Positions 1 through 5,261 of a stretch of DNA of 5,261 nt are shown here, one piece after another (the stretch's first letter is position 1; every line of letters starts with the position of its first letter). Origin of the DNA: JAYUHK01 sp043778415. Lineage in GTDB: Bacteria > Bacteroidota > Bacteroidia > Chitinophagales > Saprospiraceae. The stretch covers positions 1 through 5,261 of the forward strand of contig JAYWGG010000203.1 in the NCBI GenBank assembly GCA_043778415.1. The letters are read 5' to 3'. Made by a program: the position numbers and the translations under genes. A model generated the notes under the pieces. That model searched no databases, had not been told where the DNA came from, and was given only the letters and a program-made list of their open reading frames with translations.

Positions 1-6
1 TATTTT

Positions 7-1005
7 TCATTCAAATATTTGTTTAATTTTTCTAAAAAAAAGTATAAAAAACACTGGAACGTGACGGAGTAAACGAACTCGTTTTATTTTTTTTGATTGT
101 GTGTAAAACTCTAAATGGTTCTTTTTTAAATATTTCAAAATGCGTTTTAGCCAGTCATACTGAAGGTCGTAGCGCAGAGCGGTCGCTACTTCTTCGAGAT
201 ATAAGAGCCACGCTTGATGAATATCTTTCTTTGAGTAAGGGCGGCTTACTGAATATTTTGTATTTTCTTTCACATACAGATTTAGACTTTTCATAGTTGG
301 TATCAAATCTTTGGTATGGTCAAAACTTCTCAATAGTCTGCTCATGATTTTTTGATTGTCTGCAAAAAAACCCATCAACATAGTGTTAGTTTTACTTTTT
401 TTATGCTGCCGAAACGCAGCCCAAACACCGTCTGCCTCCGCAAGTTCATAATTGAGAAAAATGCGTATAAACAAGTCAAAGTCCATACAGTAATGGAGTG
501 ATTCGTCTAAAAACCCTTGTTCTTCGATTACTTTGCGTCGATAAAATGCAGACTGTTGGGGAAGGTTCATGCGTGCTAAATTCTCAATTTCAAAATTTTT
601 ACGCGTTCCTCTATCAACATAACTTTTGAAACCGGCACCAAAAATCAGGTTGCCAGCATAGACCAAACTCACTTTGGGATTGGCTTCAAAGGCGGCGGCA
701 ACCTCGTACAGCGCATTTGGAAGAAGTAAATCGTCGCTGTTGAGCCAGCCGATAAGGTCACCTGTTGCTCGTTGCCAGCCTTTGTTGATGGCGTGCGATT
801 GCCCTCGGTCTTCGCAACTTTCACAATAACTCAACTGCGCTGCATATTTTTTTATGATGTCAATACTTCCGTCTGTGCTTCCCCCATCTATGACGATATA
901 TTCCAAATTAGGGTAATTTTGTGACAAAACCGACTTTATAGTTTCCTCCAAAAAATCAGCTTGCTGAAAAGACGGTGTGACGAGCGTAATGCGTGGCAAA
1001 TTCAT
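7..1005 (-). CDS. Family 2 glycosyltransferase (GT2, GT-A fold)
   Basis: A cytoplasmic, probably membrane-associated inverting glycosyltransferase that would transfer a sugar from a nucleotide sugar to a growing surface glycan. With the start at 1005 it has 332 residues. Visible GT2 signatures are the N-terminal strand ITLVTPSFQQ, the nucleotide-binding DGGSTDGS at about 40-47, RGQSHAINKG at 67-76, the DXD-type metal-binding SDD at 90-92, the acceptor-side LPQQSAFYR at 148-156 and MDFDLFIRI at 174-182, which carries the likely catalytic Asp region. The tail after about residue 205 is not recognised; it is basic and ends in a short hydrophobic stretch, VPVFFILFF (316-324), that may touch the membrane. 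It is the last visible gene of the operon. An ATG at 1017 is also in frame, but 1005 makes an ATGA overlap with the upstream GT4 stop and gives the usual GT2 N-terminus, so I prefer it. The stop is TGA at 9-7. Donor and acceptor sugars are unknown. Confidence 0.93.
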   Translation of the reverse strand: MNLPRITLVTPSFQQADFLEETIKSVLSQNYPNLEYIVIDGGSTDGSIDIIKKYAAQLSYCESCEDRGQSHAINKGWQRATGDLIGWLNSDDLLLPNALYEVAAAFEANPKVSLVYAGNLIFGAGFKSYVDRGTRKNFEIENLARMNLPQQSAFYRRKVIEEQGFLDESLHYCMDFDLFIRIFLNYELAEADGVWAAFRQHKKSKTNTMLMGFFADNQKIMSRLLRSFDHTKDLIPTMKSLNLYVKENTKYSVSRPYSKKDIHQAWLLYLEEVATALRYDLQYDWLKRILKYLKKNHLEFYTQSKKIKRVRLLRHVPVFFILFFRKIKQIFE

Positions 1006-2252
1006 TTTTGGGAACATAATTTTTCGTAAATTGCCTTGTATTGCTCGGCTTGATGGCGTAAATTGTATTTTTTTACTGCGGCAGCACGAATCGAGCTGTT
1101 GTTGCTTGCTATCAGATAGTCTTTTTCTAATGCACGGTCAATGGTAGCCGCAAGCGAATAGGCAGTAATATTGTCACAAAGGTAGCCATTTATTTTATTT
1201 TCTATCATCTCCACGATGCCGCCGACGGGAAAGCCAATGACGGGCGTTCCGCAAAAAAAAGATTCTATAATTACATTCGGTAGATTATCTGAAAGCGACG
1301 GTGCGACCAAATAATCCGCCGCCGAATAAGCCAGTTTTAAGTGATTGGAGTCCGAAAAGATACCCAAGTGATGTATTTTTGAGTCGCCTTGCCATTCACT
1401 TTGCCCTGATCCGACCGTTACAATCATCAAATCGGGGCGACCGATATTTTGTACCGCTTGGACTAAAATTTGAAAACCTTTATTGCTGTCGCCAATATCG
1501 GCGGCTATGAAAAGTAGTATTTTTTTATCGAGAGGAAGTCCTAATTTTTTGCGCGCAATTTGCTGTTCGACTATCTCGAAATCGGTTTCGTTCAAGCCGT
1601 TATAAATTTGACGATGTTCACAATTTTCAAAAATCAAACTCTGCTGCGCCATTTCGTAAAGCCAGCGAGAGGGAGATACGACGCATATCTTTCCGCCGTT
1701 TTTATGAAAATTTTGTATCGCTTCTATTTTTTTTTTCAACTGTTGCGCAGCAATATTCGCAGAAAAATCAGGGTGAAGTTGCGGACATTGGTGGCAATTT
1801 TCAGTATTTTTCCATTTTTCGCAGCCAAAATTAGCATGGCAACCACCCGTAATAGGCTGTGTGTCGTGGAGCGTCCAAACAACGGATTTTTTATTTTTTA
1901 GAAAAAAAGTTGGAATATCTAAAAAGTGTGACACCCAATGTAGATGAATAATATCGGCTTGTTGATAACACGGCTGCAACGTGAGGTCAAAAAAACTTTC
2001 GCACTGCGAAAAATAAGACGCACCAGACGGACGACTTGACGTTTGTTTTTTTTGTAACTGATTGAACCGCCAGTATCGGAACTTTTTGATTGGGTTAGAG
2101 AGCCAAGTTTTTGAAAAAAGCAGCCTTTCTTTTAGGTCAGATGCGGACAAAAAATTAGATTCTACCCGAATAGCACGGAGAGAGCTGTGCAGCCGTTGAG
2201 CCGCCGCCGCCGCGCCACCGCTCGTGTATGAATTGAGATGTAGAATTTTCAT
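1002..2252 (-). CDS. Family 4 glycosyltransferase (GT4, GT-B fold)
   Basis: A full-length 416-residue retaining glycosyltransferase of the WcaC-like branch of GT4. The N-terminal domain starts MKILHLNSYTSGGAAAAAQR, a nucleotide-sugar-binding glycine/alanine loop. It continues with IHLHWV (102-107) and WTLHDTQPITGGC (126-138), followed by a cysteine-bearing insertion (Cys138, 144, 153, 156) ending in CPQL. The C-terminal donor-binding domain has YNGL (217-220), NKGF (257-260) and a D-x7-E version of the GT4 E-x7-E motif (Asp322, Glu330) in SLSDNLPNVIIES, then CGTPVIGFPVGG. The first acidic residue is Asp instead of Glu, a conservative change. There is no signal peptide, so it should act in the cytoplasm. 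Its start overlaps the upstream gene by ATGA (2249-2252), and its stop overlaps the downstream GT2 start in the same way. An A10 run covers codons 173-176. The sugar specificity cannot be read from the sequence. Confidence 0.95.
   Translation of the reverse strand: MKILHLNSYTSGGAAAAAQRLHSSLRAIRVESNFLSASDLKERLLFSKTWLSNPIKKFRYWRFNQLQKKQTSSRPSGASYFSQCESFFDLTLQPCYQQADIIHLHWVSHFLDIPTFFLKNKKSVVWTLHDTQPITGGCHANFGCEKWKNTENCHQCPQLHPDFSANIAAQQLKKKIEAIQNFHKNGGKICVVSPSRWLYEMAQQSLIFENCEHRQIYNGLNETDFEIVEQQIARKKLGLPLDKKILLFIAADIGDSNKGFQILVQAVQNIGRPDLMIVTVGSGQSEWQGDSKIHHLGIFSDSNHLKLAYSAADYLVAPSLSDNLPNVIIESFFCGTPVIGFPVGGIVEMIENKINGYLCDNITAYSLAATIDRALEKDYLIASNNSSIRAAAVKKYNLRHQAEQYKAIYEKLCSQK
1727..1736. repeat. 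A10 homopolymer inside the GT4 coding region
   Basis: A run of ten T on the plus strand, which is A10 in the coding sense, spans codons 173-176 (Lys-Lys-Lys-Ile) of the GT4 gene. It is the longest homopolymer I found; several others reach eight. Loss of one A would make TAG directly after Lys175, and gain of one A would reach TAA after eight further codons. It is therefore a potential slippage site. Confidence 0.85.
2201..2212. repeat. Short CCG trinucleotide repeat in GT4 N-terminus
   Basis: Four CCG units in a GC-rich patch encode part of the five-alanine run of the GT4 N-terminal glycine/alanine loop (residues 14-18). Changes of whole units would add or remove alanines without a frameshift. 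Confidence 0.7.
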
Positions 2253-3172
2253 ACTACAAAATATTTACTTGCTAAATATCTAATTTTTCTATTCAATCTA
2301 AATTTAAAACTAAATTTTGGTTCTTCGCAAAATATAGTTTGGTCAAAAAAAGTATTGGCAGCCGAATTTATGACGTGATTTGTAGATAATTTTGGGTGGA
2401 TAATCGTATGAATTTCGCCTTGCGGTATCTGGTCGTACCAATCGGGTGCTGACCATTTGGTGTGTGTTGCGCGCTCGTCGAAGCCAATATTTTTGACTAA
2501 ATTGACGCTTGGGCAAATGCAAATACCATTTTTTTTCATCAATAAAAAGGTAAATTGGTAGTCCCAGCAAGTTGTAAATTTTTTGTCACAAATTCGCTGA
2601 AAAATATCTTTCCAATAGTCATTGAGTCGCATTTCCGACGCTCTTTTTGGGTAGTCCGACAGGTCAAAATCGTAGTCTTCCCATACCCGTCGCCAAGTTG
2701 CCCAACCCCAAGTAAAAGGATATTTTGAAAAAAAATAACTATCCGATGTGTGACTTGCAATATCCGGGAAATTGCAGTTGCCCGAAATCGCCATTACCCG
2801 CTCGTCGGTCTGATAATGAACGAGTAAAGTTTGACAAAAGGAGAAGAAAGTTTGGTTGGGCAGACAATCATCTTCGAGGACAATTCCTTGCTCGACGTGG
2901 TCAAAAAACCAAGAAATCGCAGTTGGAGGAGCTTTGCCACAACCGAGATTTTCTTCTTGAAACAGTACTTTTAAGTCGCAATTCCAGTTCACTTGTGTTG
3001 CTATCTGCCGCACCAATCTGCAATTTTCGACATCTGAATGATTGCCAGCGCGTGCGCCGTCAGCAGCAAAAAAAAGCTGTTTGGGGCGAGCATATTTTAT
3101 GCGGTCGAACACTCGCTGCGTAGTATCGGGACGGTTGAAAGCTAACAAAAGTACAGGCGTTTCTAATTGCAT
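2249..3172 (-). CDS. HlpA-like GT-A glycosyltransferase (nucleotide-diphospho-sugar transferase)
   Basis: A 307-residue protein of the group often labelled 'hemolytic protein HlpA-like' or 'nucleotide-diphospho-sugar transferase', a GT-A fold family common in bacterial glycan loci. Recognisable blocks are TPVLLLAFNRPDTTQRVFD at the N-terminus (5-23), the AADG strand at 36-39, ENLGCGKA (74-81), the acidic LEDDCLP (99-105) that fills the DXD metal/donor site, WGWATWRRVW (155-164), TCWDYQF (201-207) and NLVKNIGFDERATHT (224-238). These appear in the expected order and at full length, so the gene looks intact. No signal peptide or membrane span is visible. The historical name 'hemolytic' should not be taken as a function; a sugar transferase role fits both the fold and the neighbours. 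It starts 3 nt after the TAG stop of the fucosyltransferase-like gene (the only junction without overlap) and ends in an ATGA overlap with the GT4 gene. Donor and acceptor are unknown. Confidence 0.88.
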   Translation of the reverse strand: MQLETPVLLLAFNRPDTTQRVFDRIKYARPKQLFFAADGARAGNHSDVENCRLVRQIATQVNWNCDLKVLFQEENLGCGKAPPTAISWFFDHVEQGIVLEDDCLPNQTFFSFCQTLLVHYQTDERVMAISGNCNFPDIASHTSDSYFFSKYPFTWGWATWRRVWEDYDFDLSDYPKRASEMRLNDYWKDIFQRICDKKFTTCWDYQFTFLLMKKNGICICPSVNLVKNIGFDERATHTKWSAPDWYDQIPQGEIHTIIHPKLSTNHVINSAANTFFDQTIFCEEPKFSFKFRLNRKIRYLASKYFVV

Positions 3173-3175
3173 TTT

Positions 3176-4024
3176 CTAAAAGTGCTGCGGTAGAGTTGAA
3201 ATTTTATGCCAATAAGTTGGAATAATCTTGGACGGAAATTCTTGATTTATTTTGAATCCGAGCCAATTTTCGGGTGCAAAAATAGGCTTGTCTTTACTCA
3301 AATAAGCTGCCCACCACGAAAAAGTGCTGTTAGCCGTCACTATAATATCAGCTTGCATGAGTGTTTGAAAATCCATCACAAACTGTGGATAGCACACAAA
3401 ATGATATGTCACATTTTCTATTTTTTTGAACCTAAAAAATGATGTTTGAAAATCTTTGAGTGGCTTTTCTGCAACCCAAATAGCATGAAAACCATTGGGA
3501 AATATTTTACAAATTGTGTCCCAACAATTCACATAATAATCGAAGGGCAATGTCAAATTTTTTCCACCCAATTCATCATTTCCAAAACTGAAATAATCTT
3601 CTTGACGCACATGAAAAGCAACGCAAGGGCGACCGTCGCAGATGCCAAGCCAACGGCGAGCATCTATTCTATATTTTTTATTTATCTTTAAATTATTGAT
3701 TATCAAGTTTTTATGCTCCAAAAAATAATCCTCCGACTGAAAATATCCGTCGTATAAGACATTAGACTGATTTTCAAAATTTGCTAAATTTTTTGCTGGT
3801 GCTATCCATTGATTTTCTTCAAGTTGATTTTCTAAAGAATATTTTTTTGATATTTTTTTTAGAATTTTTATGTTTTGTAAATCAAAAAATGATGCCAGCA
3901 TTTCTGAATATCCAAATCCTTCTGCAAGTACAAAACTGCATCGCTCTCGCTGGCTTTGCGCCACCCCAAAAGCCAACTGAAAAAGTTGGTTGCCCAATCC
4001 ACCTTGCAGTTTTACTACTATCAT
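3176..4024 (-). CDS. Divergent GT11 family glycosyltransferase (alpha-1,2-fucosyltransferase-like)
   Basis: A 282-residue GT11 (Glyco_transf_11) protein; members typically move L-fucose from GDP-fucose onto a galactose or similar acceptor. The family blocks are present in order: KLQGGLGNQLFQLAFG (5-20), GYFQSEDYF (93-101), the motif I position HVRQEDY (138-144), LPFDYY (159-164), DFQTLMQADIIV (218-229), NSTFSWWAAYLS (232-243) and APENWL (250-255). Motif I is usually HxRRGDY; here the first Arg (140) is kept, but the second Arg is Gln141 and the Gly is Glu142. The usual FSDD-like segment is also altered (WVAEKP, 183-188). The fold assignment is strong but GDP-fucose use is only inferred. The start is fixed by an ATGA overlap with the methyltransferase stop (4021-4024) and by the canonical N-terminus. 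The first third of the gene is unusually AT-rich, about 24% G+C over positions 3661-3900. No GDP-fucose synthesis genes lie in the window. Confidence 0.9.
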   Translation of the reverse strand: MIVVKLQGGLGNQLFQLAFGVAQSQRERCSFVLAEGFGYSEMLASFFDLQNIKILKKISKKYSLENQLEENQWIAPAKNLANFENQSNVLYDGYFQSEDYFLEHKNLIINNLKINKKYRIDARRWLGICDGRPCVAFHVRQEDYFSFGNDELGGKNLTLPFDYYVNCWDTICKIFPNGFHAIWVAEKPLKDFQTSFFRFKKIENVTYHFVCYPQFVMDFQTLMQADIIVTANSTFSWWAAYLSKDKPIFAPENWLGFKINQEFPSKIIPTYWHKISTLPQHF

Positions 4025-4965
4025 ATTATTATTTTTCCGATTAGATAAAAGTTATTTGGCAAATGCACGATTGGAATTAGTTGCCAATGGATATGTGGGT
4101 TTTCTTGTTGCAACTGATTAAAATACAATATATTATCAATATCGGAAAACTGATTTTGGAATGCGATTAACCAATATTTGCAGTCCGACAAATGAGCAAT
4201 AATTTGCGCACGCGCCGCCAATGGCGTTTCGCTCAAAGACCACAAAGCTACAAATAAATCGGGGGCAGCATATTTTTTTTCAGCGAGCTCACTCGTATTT
4301 TTCCACGTAATTAATTGATTATCAAACTCATGCGGGCGAACTTCTGACAAATAATACTGCTGCAACATAGCAAAAAGCTGTAAATCGAAAATAGAATATT
4401 TACCCGAAAAGCGCGCCTGAAAACAAAGTCTGCAAAAACTGCCGTAGCCAGCACCCCACTCCCAAATATGGTCTATGCTTTTCAATAAGTCAGGTGCTGT
4501 AAATTCTAATAGTTTTAAGAGCGAATAAGCATGATGAATGAGATTCCCGCTGCTCGTCGGGTACAAAATATAAGGCGACGGGCAACCCAAAGAATGTTCG
4601 ATAGCTGCATTTTTCCAAAGCCACTGGAGCGATTTAGGCGCAGTTTGTAGTGCGTAAAACTCCTCATCAGATGGCTCAAAAAACATAGTTTCTGAAACGA
4701 CTTTCCACTTTGTAAAAAAACGTGGGTCGTCTTTCATCAAATGCGTCGCTAATTCTTGTTGAAAAAAAATCCAATCCGTAGTACTTTGACTTTCTGTGAG
4801 TGTTTCAGTATCTTCTTTTTCAAAAAAATCAGAAATATTCTTACGCAAAAGCCTTAAGTTTTTTGCGTCTTCGTCTGTGCGAAGATAAAGAGGTATTTCT
4901 TGTGACGAATAAAAAAGGCTTACTTTTCGCAAAAAAGTGTATTTTAGCTTATATATAATTTTCAT
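4021..4965 (-). CDS. Putative sugar O-methyltransferase-like, SAM-dependent
   Basis: A 314-residue protein with a class I SAM-dependent methyltransferase core. The SAM-binding motif I is visible as WEWGAGYGSF (168-177), followed by a second strand, YSIFDLQ (190-196), and the YYL element (204-206). A later strand, LFVALWSLSETP (237-248), occupies the motif IV region. The segment order and the 'E-[WF]-G-x-G-[YF]-G' form resemble the 'putative sugar O-methyltransferase' (NanM-like) group of glycan loci; that assignment is from memory of the motif and is less certain than the methyltransferase fold. About 160 residues precede the core and match nothing I recognise. They are helical in character, and the first 20 are basic without a signal peptide. 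As the first gene of a glycosyltransferase operon it probably methylates a sugar hydroxyl of the same glycan, as a capping or decorating step. The ATG at 4965 is preceded by AT-rich sequence with no Shine-Dalgarno motif. The stop is TGA, shared with the next start. Confidence 0.78.
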   Translation of the reverse strand: MKIIYKLKYTFLRKVSLFYSSQEIPLYLRTDEDAKNLRLLRKNISDFFEKEDTETLTESQSTTDWIFFQQELATHLMKDDPRFFTKWKVVSETMFFEPSDEEFYALQTAPKSLQWLWKNAAIEHSLGCPSPYILYPTSSGNLIHHAYSLLKLLEFTAPDLLKSIDHIWEWGAGYGSFCRLCFQARFSGKYSIFDLQLFAMLQQYYLSEVRPHEFDNQLITWKNTSELAEKKYAAPDLFVALWSLSETPLAARAQIIAHLSDCKYWLIAFQNQFSDIDNILYFNQLQQENPHIHWQLIPIVHLPNNFYLIGKIII

Positions 4966-5027
4966 TTATAATTTTACAACTTTTTATTTGGCTAAAATAA
5001 TTCAAAGCAAATGAGTGACACATTGAT

Positions 5028-5035
5028 TAATTTTG
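5028..5035 (+). promoter_or_regulatory. Alternative weak plus-strand -7 element
   Basis: Reads TAATTTTG, which also fits TAnnTTTG, but lies about 140 nt upstream of the plus-strand gene and has no -33 element. It is listed as an alternative to the site at 5140, which is better placed. Confidence 0.2.
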
Positions 5036-5076
5036 AGTCCTAAAAAATAAATCAATTTTCTACCCTCAACTACGTA

Positions 5077-5084
5077 CAAATTTA
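5077..5084 (-). promoter_or_regulatory. Candidate -7 promoter element for the five-gene operon
   Basis: On the minus strand this reads TAAATTTG, an exact match to the Bacteroidota primary-sigma -7 consensus TAnnTTTG. It lies about 110 nt upstream of the methyltransferase ATG, leaving a leader of roughly 100 nt. No good TTTG (-33) element sits at the expected distance upstream; the nearest sequence there is only T-rich. The match could arise by chance in AT-rich DNA, but it is the only exact one I found on this strand of the intergenic region. Confidence 0.45.
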
Positions 5085-5085
5085 T

Positions 5086-5105
5086 ACAAAATAACGAAGT
5101 TTTGT
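5086..5105. repeat. 6-bp inverted repeat beside the minus-strand -7 element
   Basis: ACAAAA (5086-5091) and TTTTGT (5100-5105) form perfect inverted arms around an 8-nt spacer. The repeat lies immediately upstream of the candidate minus-strand -7 box, in the region RNA polymerase would cover. It could be a small operator, but arms this short and AT-rich often occur by chance. Confidence 0.3.
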
Positions 5106-5139
5106 TACTAAAACCTATTTTTTTTCGTATATTGAATGG

Positions 5140-5147
5140 TATATTTG
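5140..5147 (+). promoter_or_regulatory. Candidate -7 promoter element for plus-strand GT4
   Basis: Reads TATATTTG, an exact match to the Bacteroidota TAnnTTTG -7 consensus, about 30 nt upstream of the GT4 ATG at 5178. This would leave a short leader. A near copy, TATATTG, lies 12 nt upstream at 5128-5134. A convincing -33 TTTG is not seen at the usual spacing; that position is a T8 run. Confidence 0.5.
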
Positions 5148-5177
5148 CAAAATATTTTTTAACACGTCCGTTTCTTC

Positions 5178-5261
5178 ATGTCCGTTCCTTCCCGAAAGAA
5201 AATTGCGATAGTAGCCAATACGACTTGGAATATCTACAATTTTCGTCTAAATATCGTCAAA
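5178..5261 (+). CDS. Family 4 glycosyltransferase, N-terminal fragment (runs off window)
   Basis: The first 28 codons of a divergently transcribed gene. The ATG at 5178 is the first start after an in-frame TAA at 5160-5162. The peptide has a short basic leader and then IAIVANTTWNIYNFRLN (9-25). This closely resembles the conserved N-terminal block of a GT4 subgroup (Glyco_trans_4_2-type N-terminal domain), which usually reads like 'ANTSWNIYNFRLGLI' and forms the first beta strand and nucleotide-sugar loop. It is therefore probably another glycosyltransferase of the same locus, transcribed away from the five-gene operon. No Shine-Dalgarno sequence precedes it. Everything beyond residue 28 is outside the window, so full length, integrity and specificity cannot be judged. 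Confidence 0.8.
   Translation, partial: MSVPSRKKIAIVANTTWNIYNFRLNIVK

Larger units (their letters stand above)
4966..5177. other. Divergent intergenic region between operon and plus-strand GT4
   Basis: These 212 nt separate two genes that start in opposite directions, so they must hold both promoters unless transcription enters from outside. The stretch is very AT-rich with a T8 run at 5118-5125. It contains three exact TAnnTTTG matches (one minus, two plus), a 6-bp inverted repeat at 5086-5105 and a 7-bp direct repeat, GTATATT (5127-5133 and 5139-5145). I see no small ORF with convincing coding character, no riboswitch-like structure and no rho-independent terminator, as expected between divergent starts. 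Confidence 0.7.

Noticed and set aside
1..100. Possible end-of-operon terminator
   Set aside because: Only six bases remain after the GT2 stop. The poly-A/T runs upstream are coding and no GC-rich stem is visible.
169..189. Inverted repeat GTAGCG / CGCTAC with a 9-nt loop
   Set aside because: It is inside the GT2 coding region, short, not followed by a T-tract on the transcribed strand, and explained by codon choice.
1560..1901. Plus-strand open frame of 113 codons
   Set aside because: It is antisense to the conserved GT4 gene. Its Phe/Ile/Arg-rich composition comes from reading Lys/Asn-rich codons backwards, and there is no family motif.
2343..2760. Two minus-strand open frames in another frame of the HlpA-like GT gene
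   Set aside because: They overlap the motif-bearing frame, are about 75 codons each and show no domain.
2725..3123. Plus-strand open frame of 132 codons
   Set aside because: It lies entirely inside the HlpA-like GT gene, which has clear conserved motifs. Its translation is rich in Arg/Lys/Gln with no recognisable domain and looks like a shadow frame.
3973..3989. Perfect 6-bp hairpin CCAACT-gaaaa-AGTTGG near the GT11 start
   Set aside because: It falls on the codons for the conserved GNQLFQLAFG block, where repeated Gln-Leu codons create the symmetry. There is no T-run in the right place for a terminator.
1..5261. Mobile elements, CRISPR, tRNA/rRNA, phage or defence genes
   Set aside because: No transposase or integrase motifs, no terminal inverted repeats, no regularly spaced repeats and no tRNA-like cloverleaf were found. 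Coding density is nearly complete with glycan enzymes.

Overview
The window is a piece of a surface-glycan (capsule, O-antigen or exopolysaccharide) biosynthesis locus, most likely from a member of the Bacteroidota. The evidence for that phylum is indirect: the DNA is AT-rich with many A/T homopolymers, no start codon is preceded by a clear Shine-Dalgarno sequence, and the only promoter-like elements are exact matches to the Bacteroidota -7 consensus TAnnTTTG. I cannot name a genus.

Layout: five genes on the minus strand occupy positions 7-4965 with essentially no intergenic DNA. In transcription order they are a putative sugar O-methyltransferase-like protein (4965-4021), a divergent GT11 (alpha-1,2-fucosyltransferase-like) enzyme (4024-3176), a GT-A fold glycosyltransferase of the HlpA-like / nucleotide-diphospho-sugar transferase group (3172-2249), a GT4 glycosyltransferase (2252-1002) and a GT2 glycosyltransferase (1005-7). 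Three of the four junctions are ATGA overlaps, where the start codon shares bases with the upstream TGA stop; the fourth is a 3-nt gap. This points to one translationally coupled operon. A 212-nt divergent intergenic region (4966-5177) follows, and then the first 28 codons of a plus-strand GT4 glycosyltransferase that runs off the window.

How the genes may work together (inference): four operon glycosyltransferases plus one methyltransferase could assemble and decorate one oligosaccharide repeat unit on a lipid carrier at the cytoplasmic face of the inner membrane. The fucosyltransferase-like enzyme would add a deoxyhexose or related sugar, and the methyltransferase would cap or modify a residue. 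No flippase, polymerase, initiating phosphoglycosyltransferase or nucleotide-sugar synthesis gene is visible here, so the structure and fate of the glycan cannot be read from this window.

Points worth a second look: an A10 tract in the GT4 gene, where loss or gain of one A produces an early stop; the altered HxRRGDY motif of the GT11 enzyme; a strong base-composition contrast inside the operon; a four-cysteine insertion in the GT4 enzyme; and the divergent promoter region. I found no mobile element, CRISPR array, tRNA or rRNA. I do not see a clearly novel multi-gene system beyond an uncharacterised combination of glycan enzymes.
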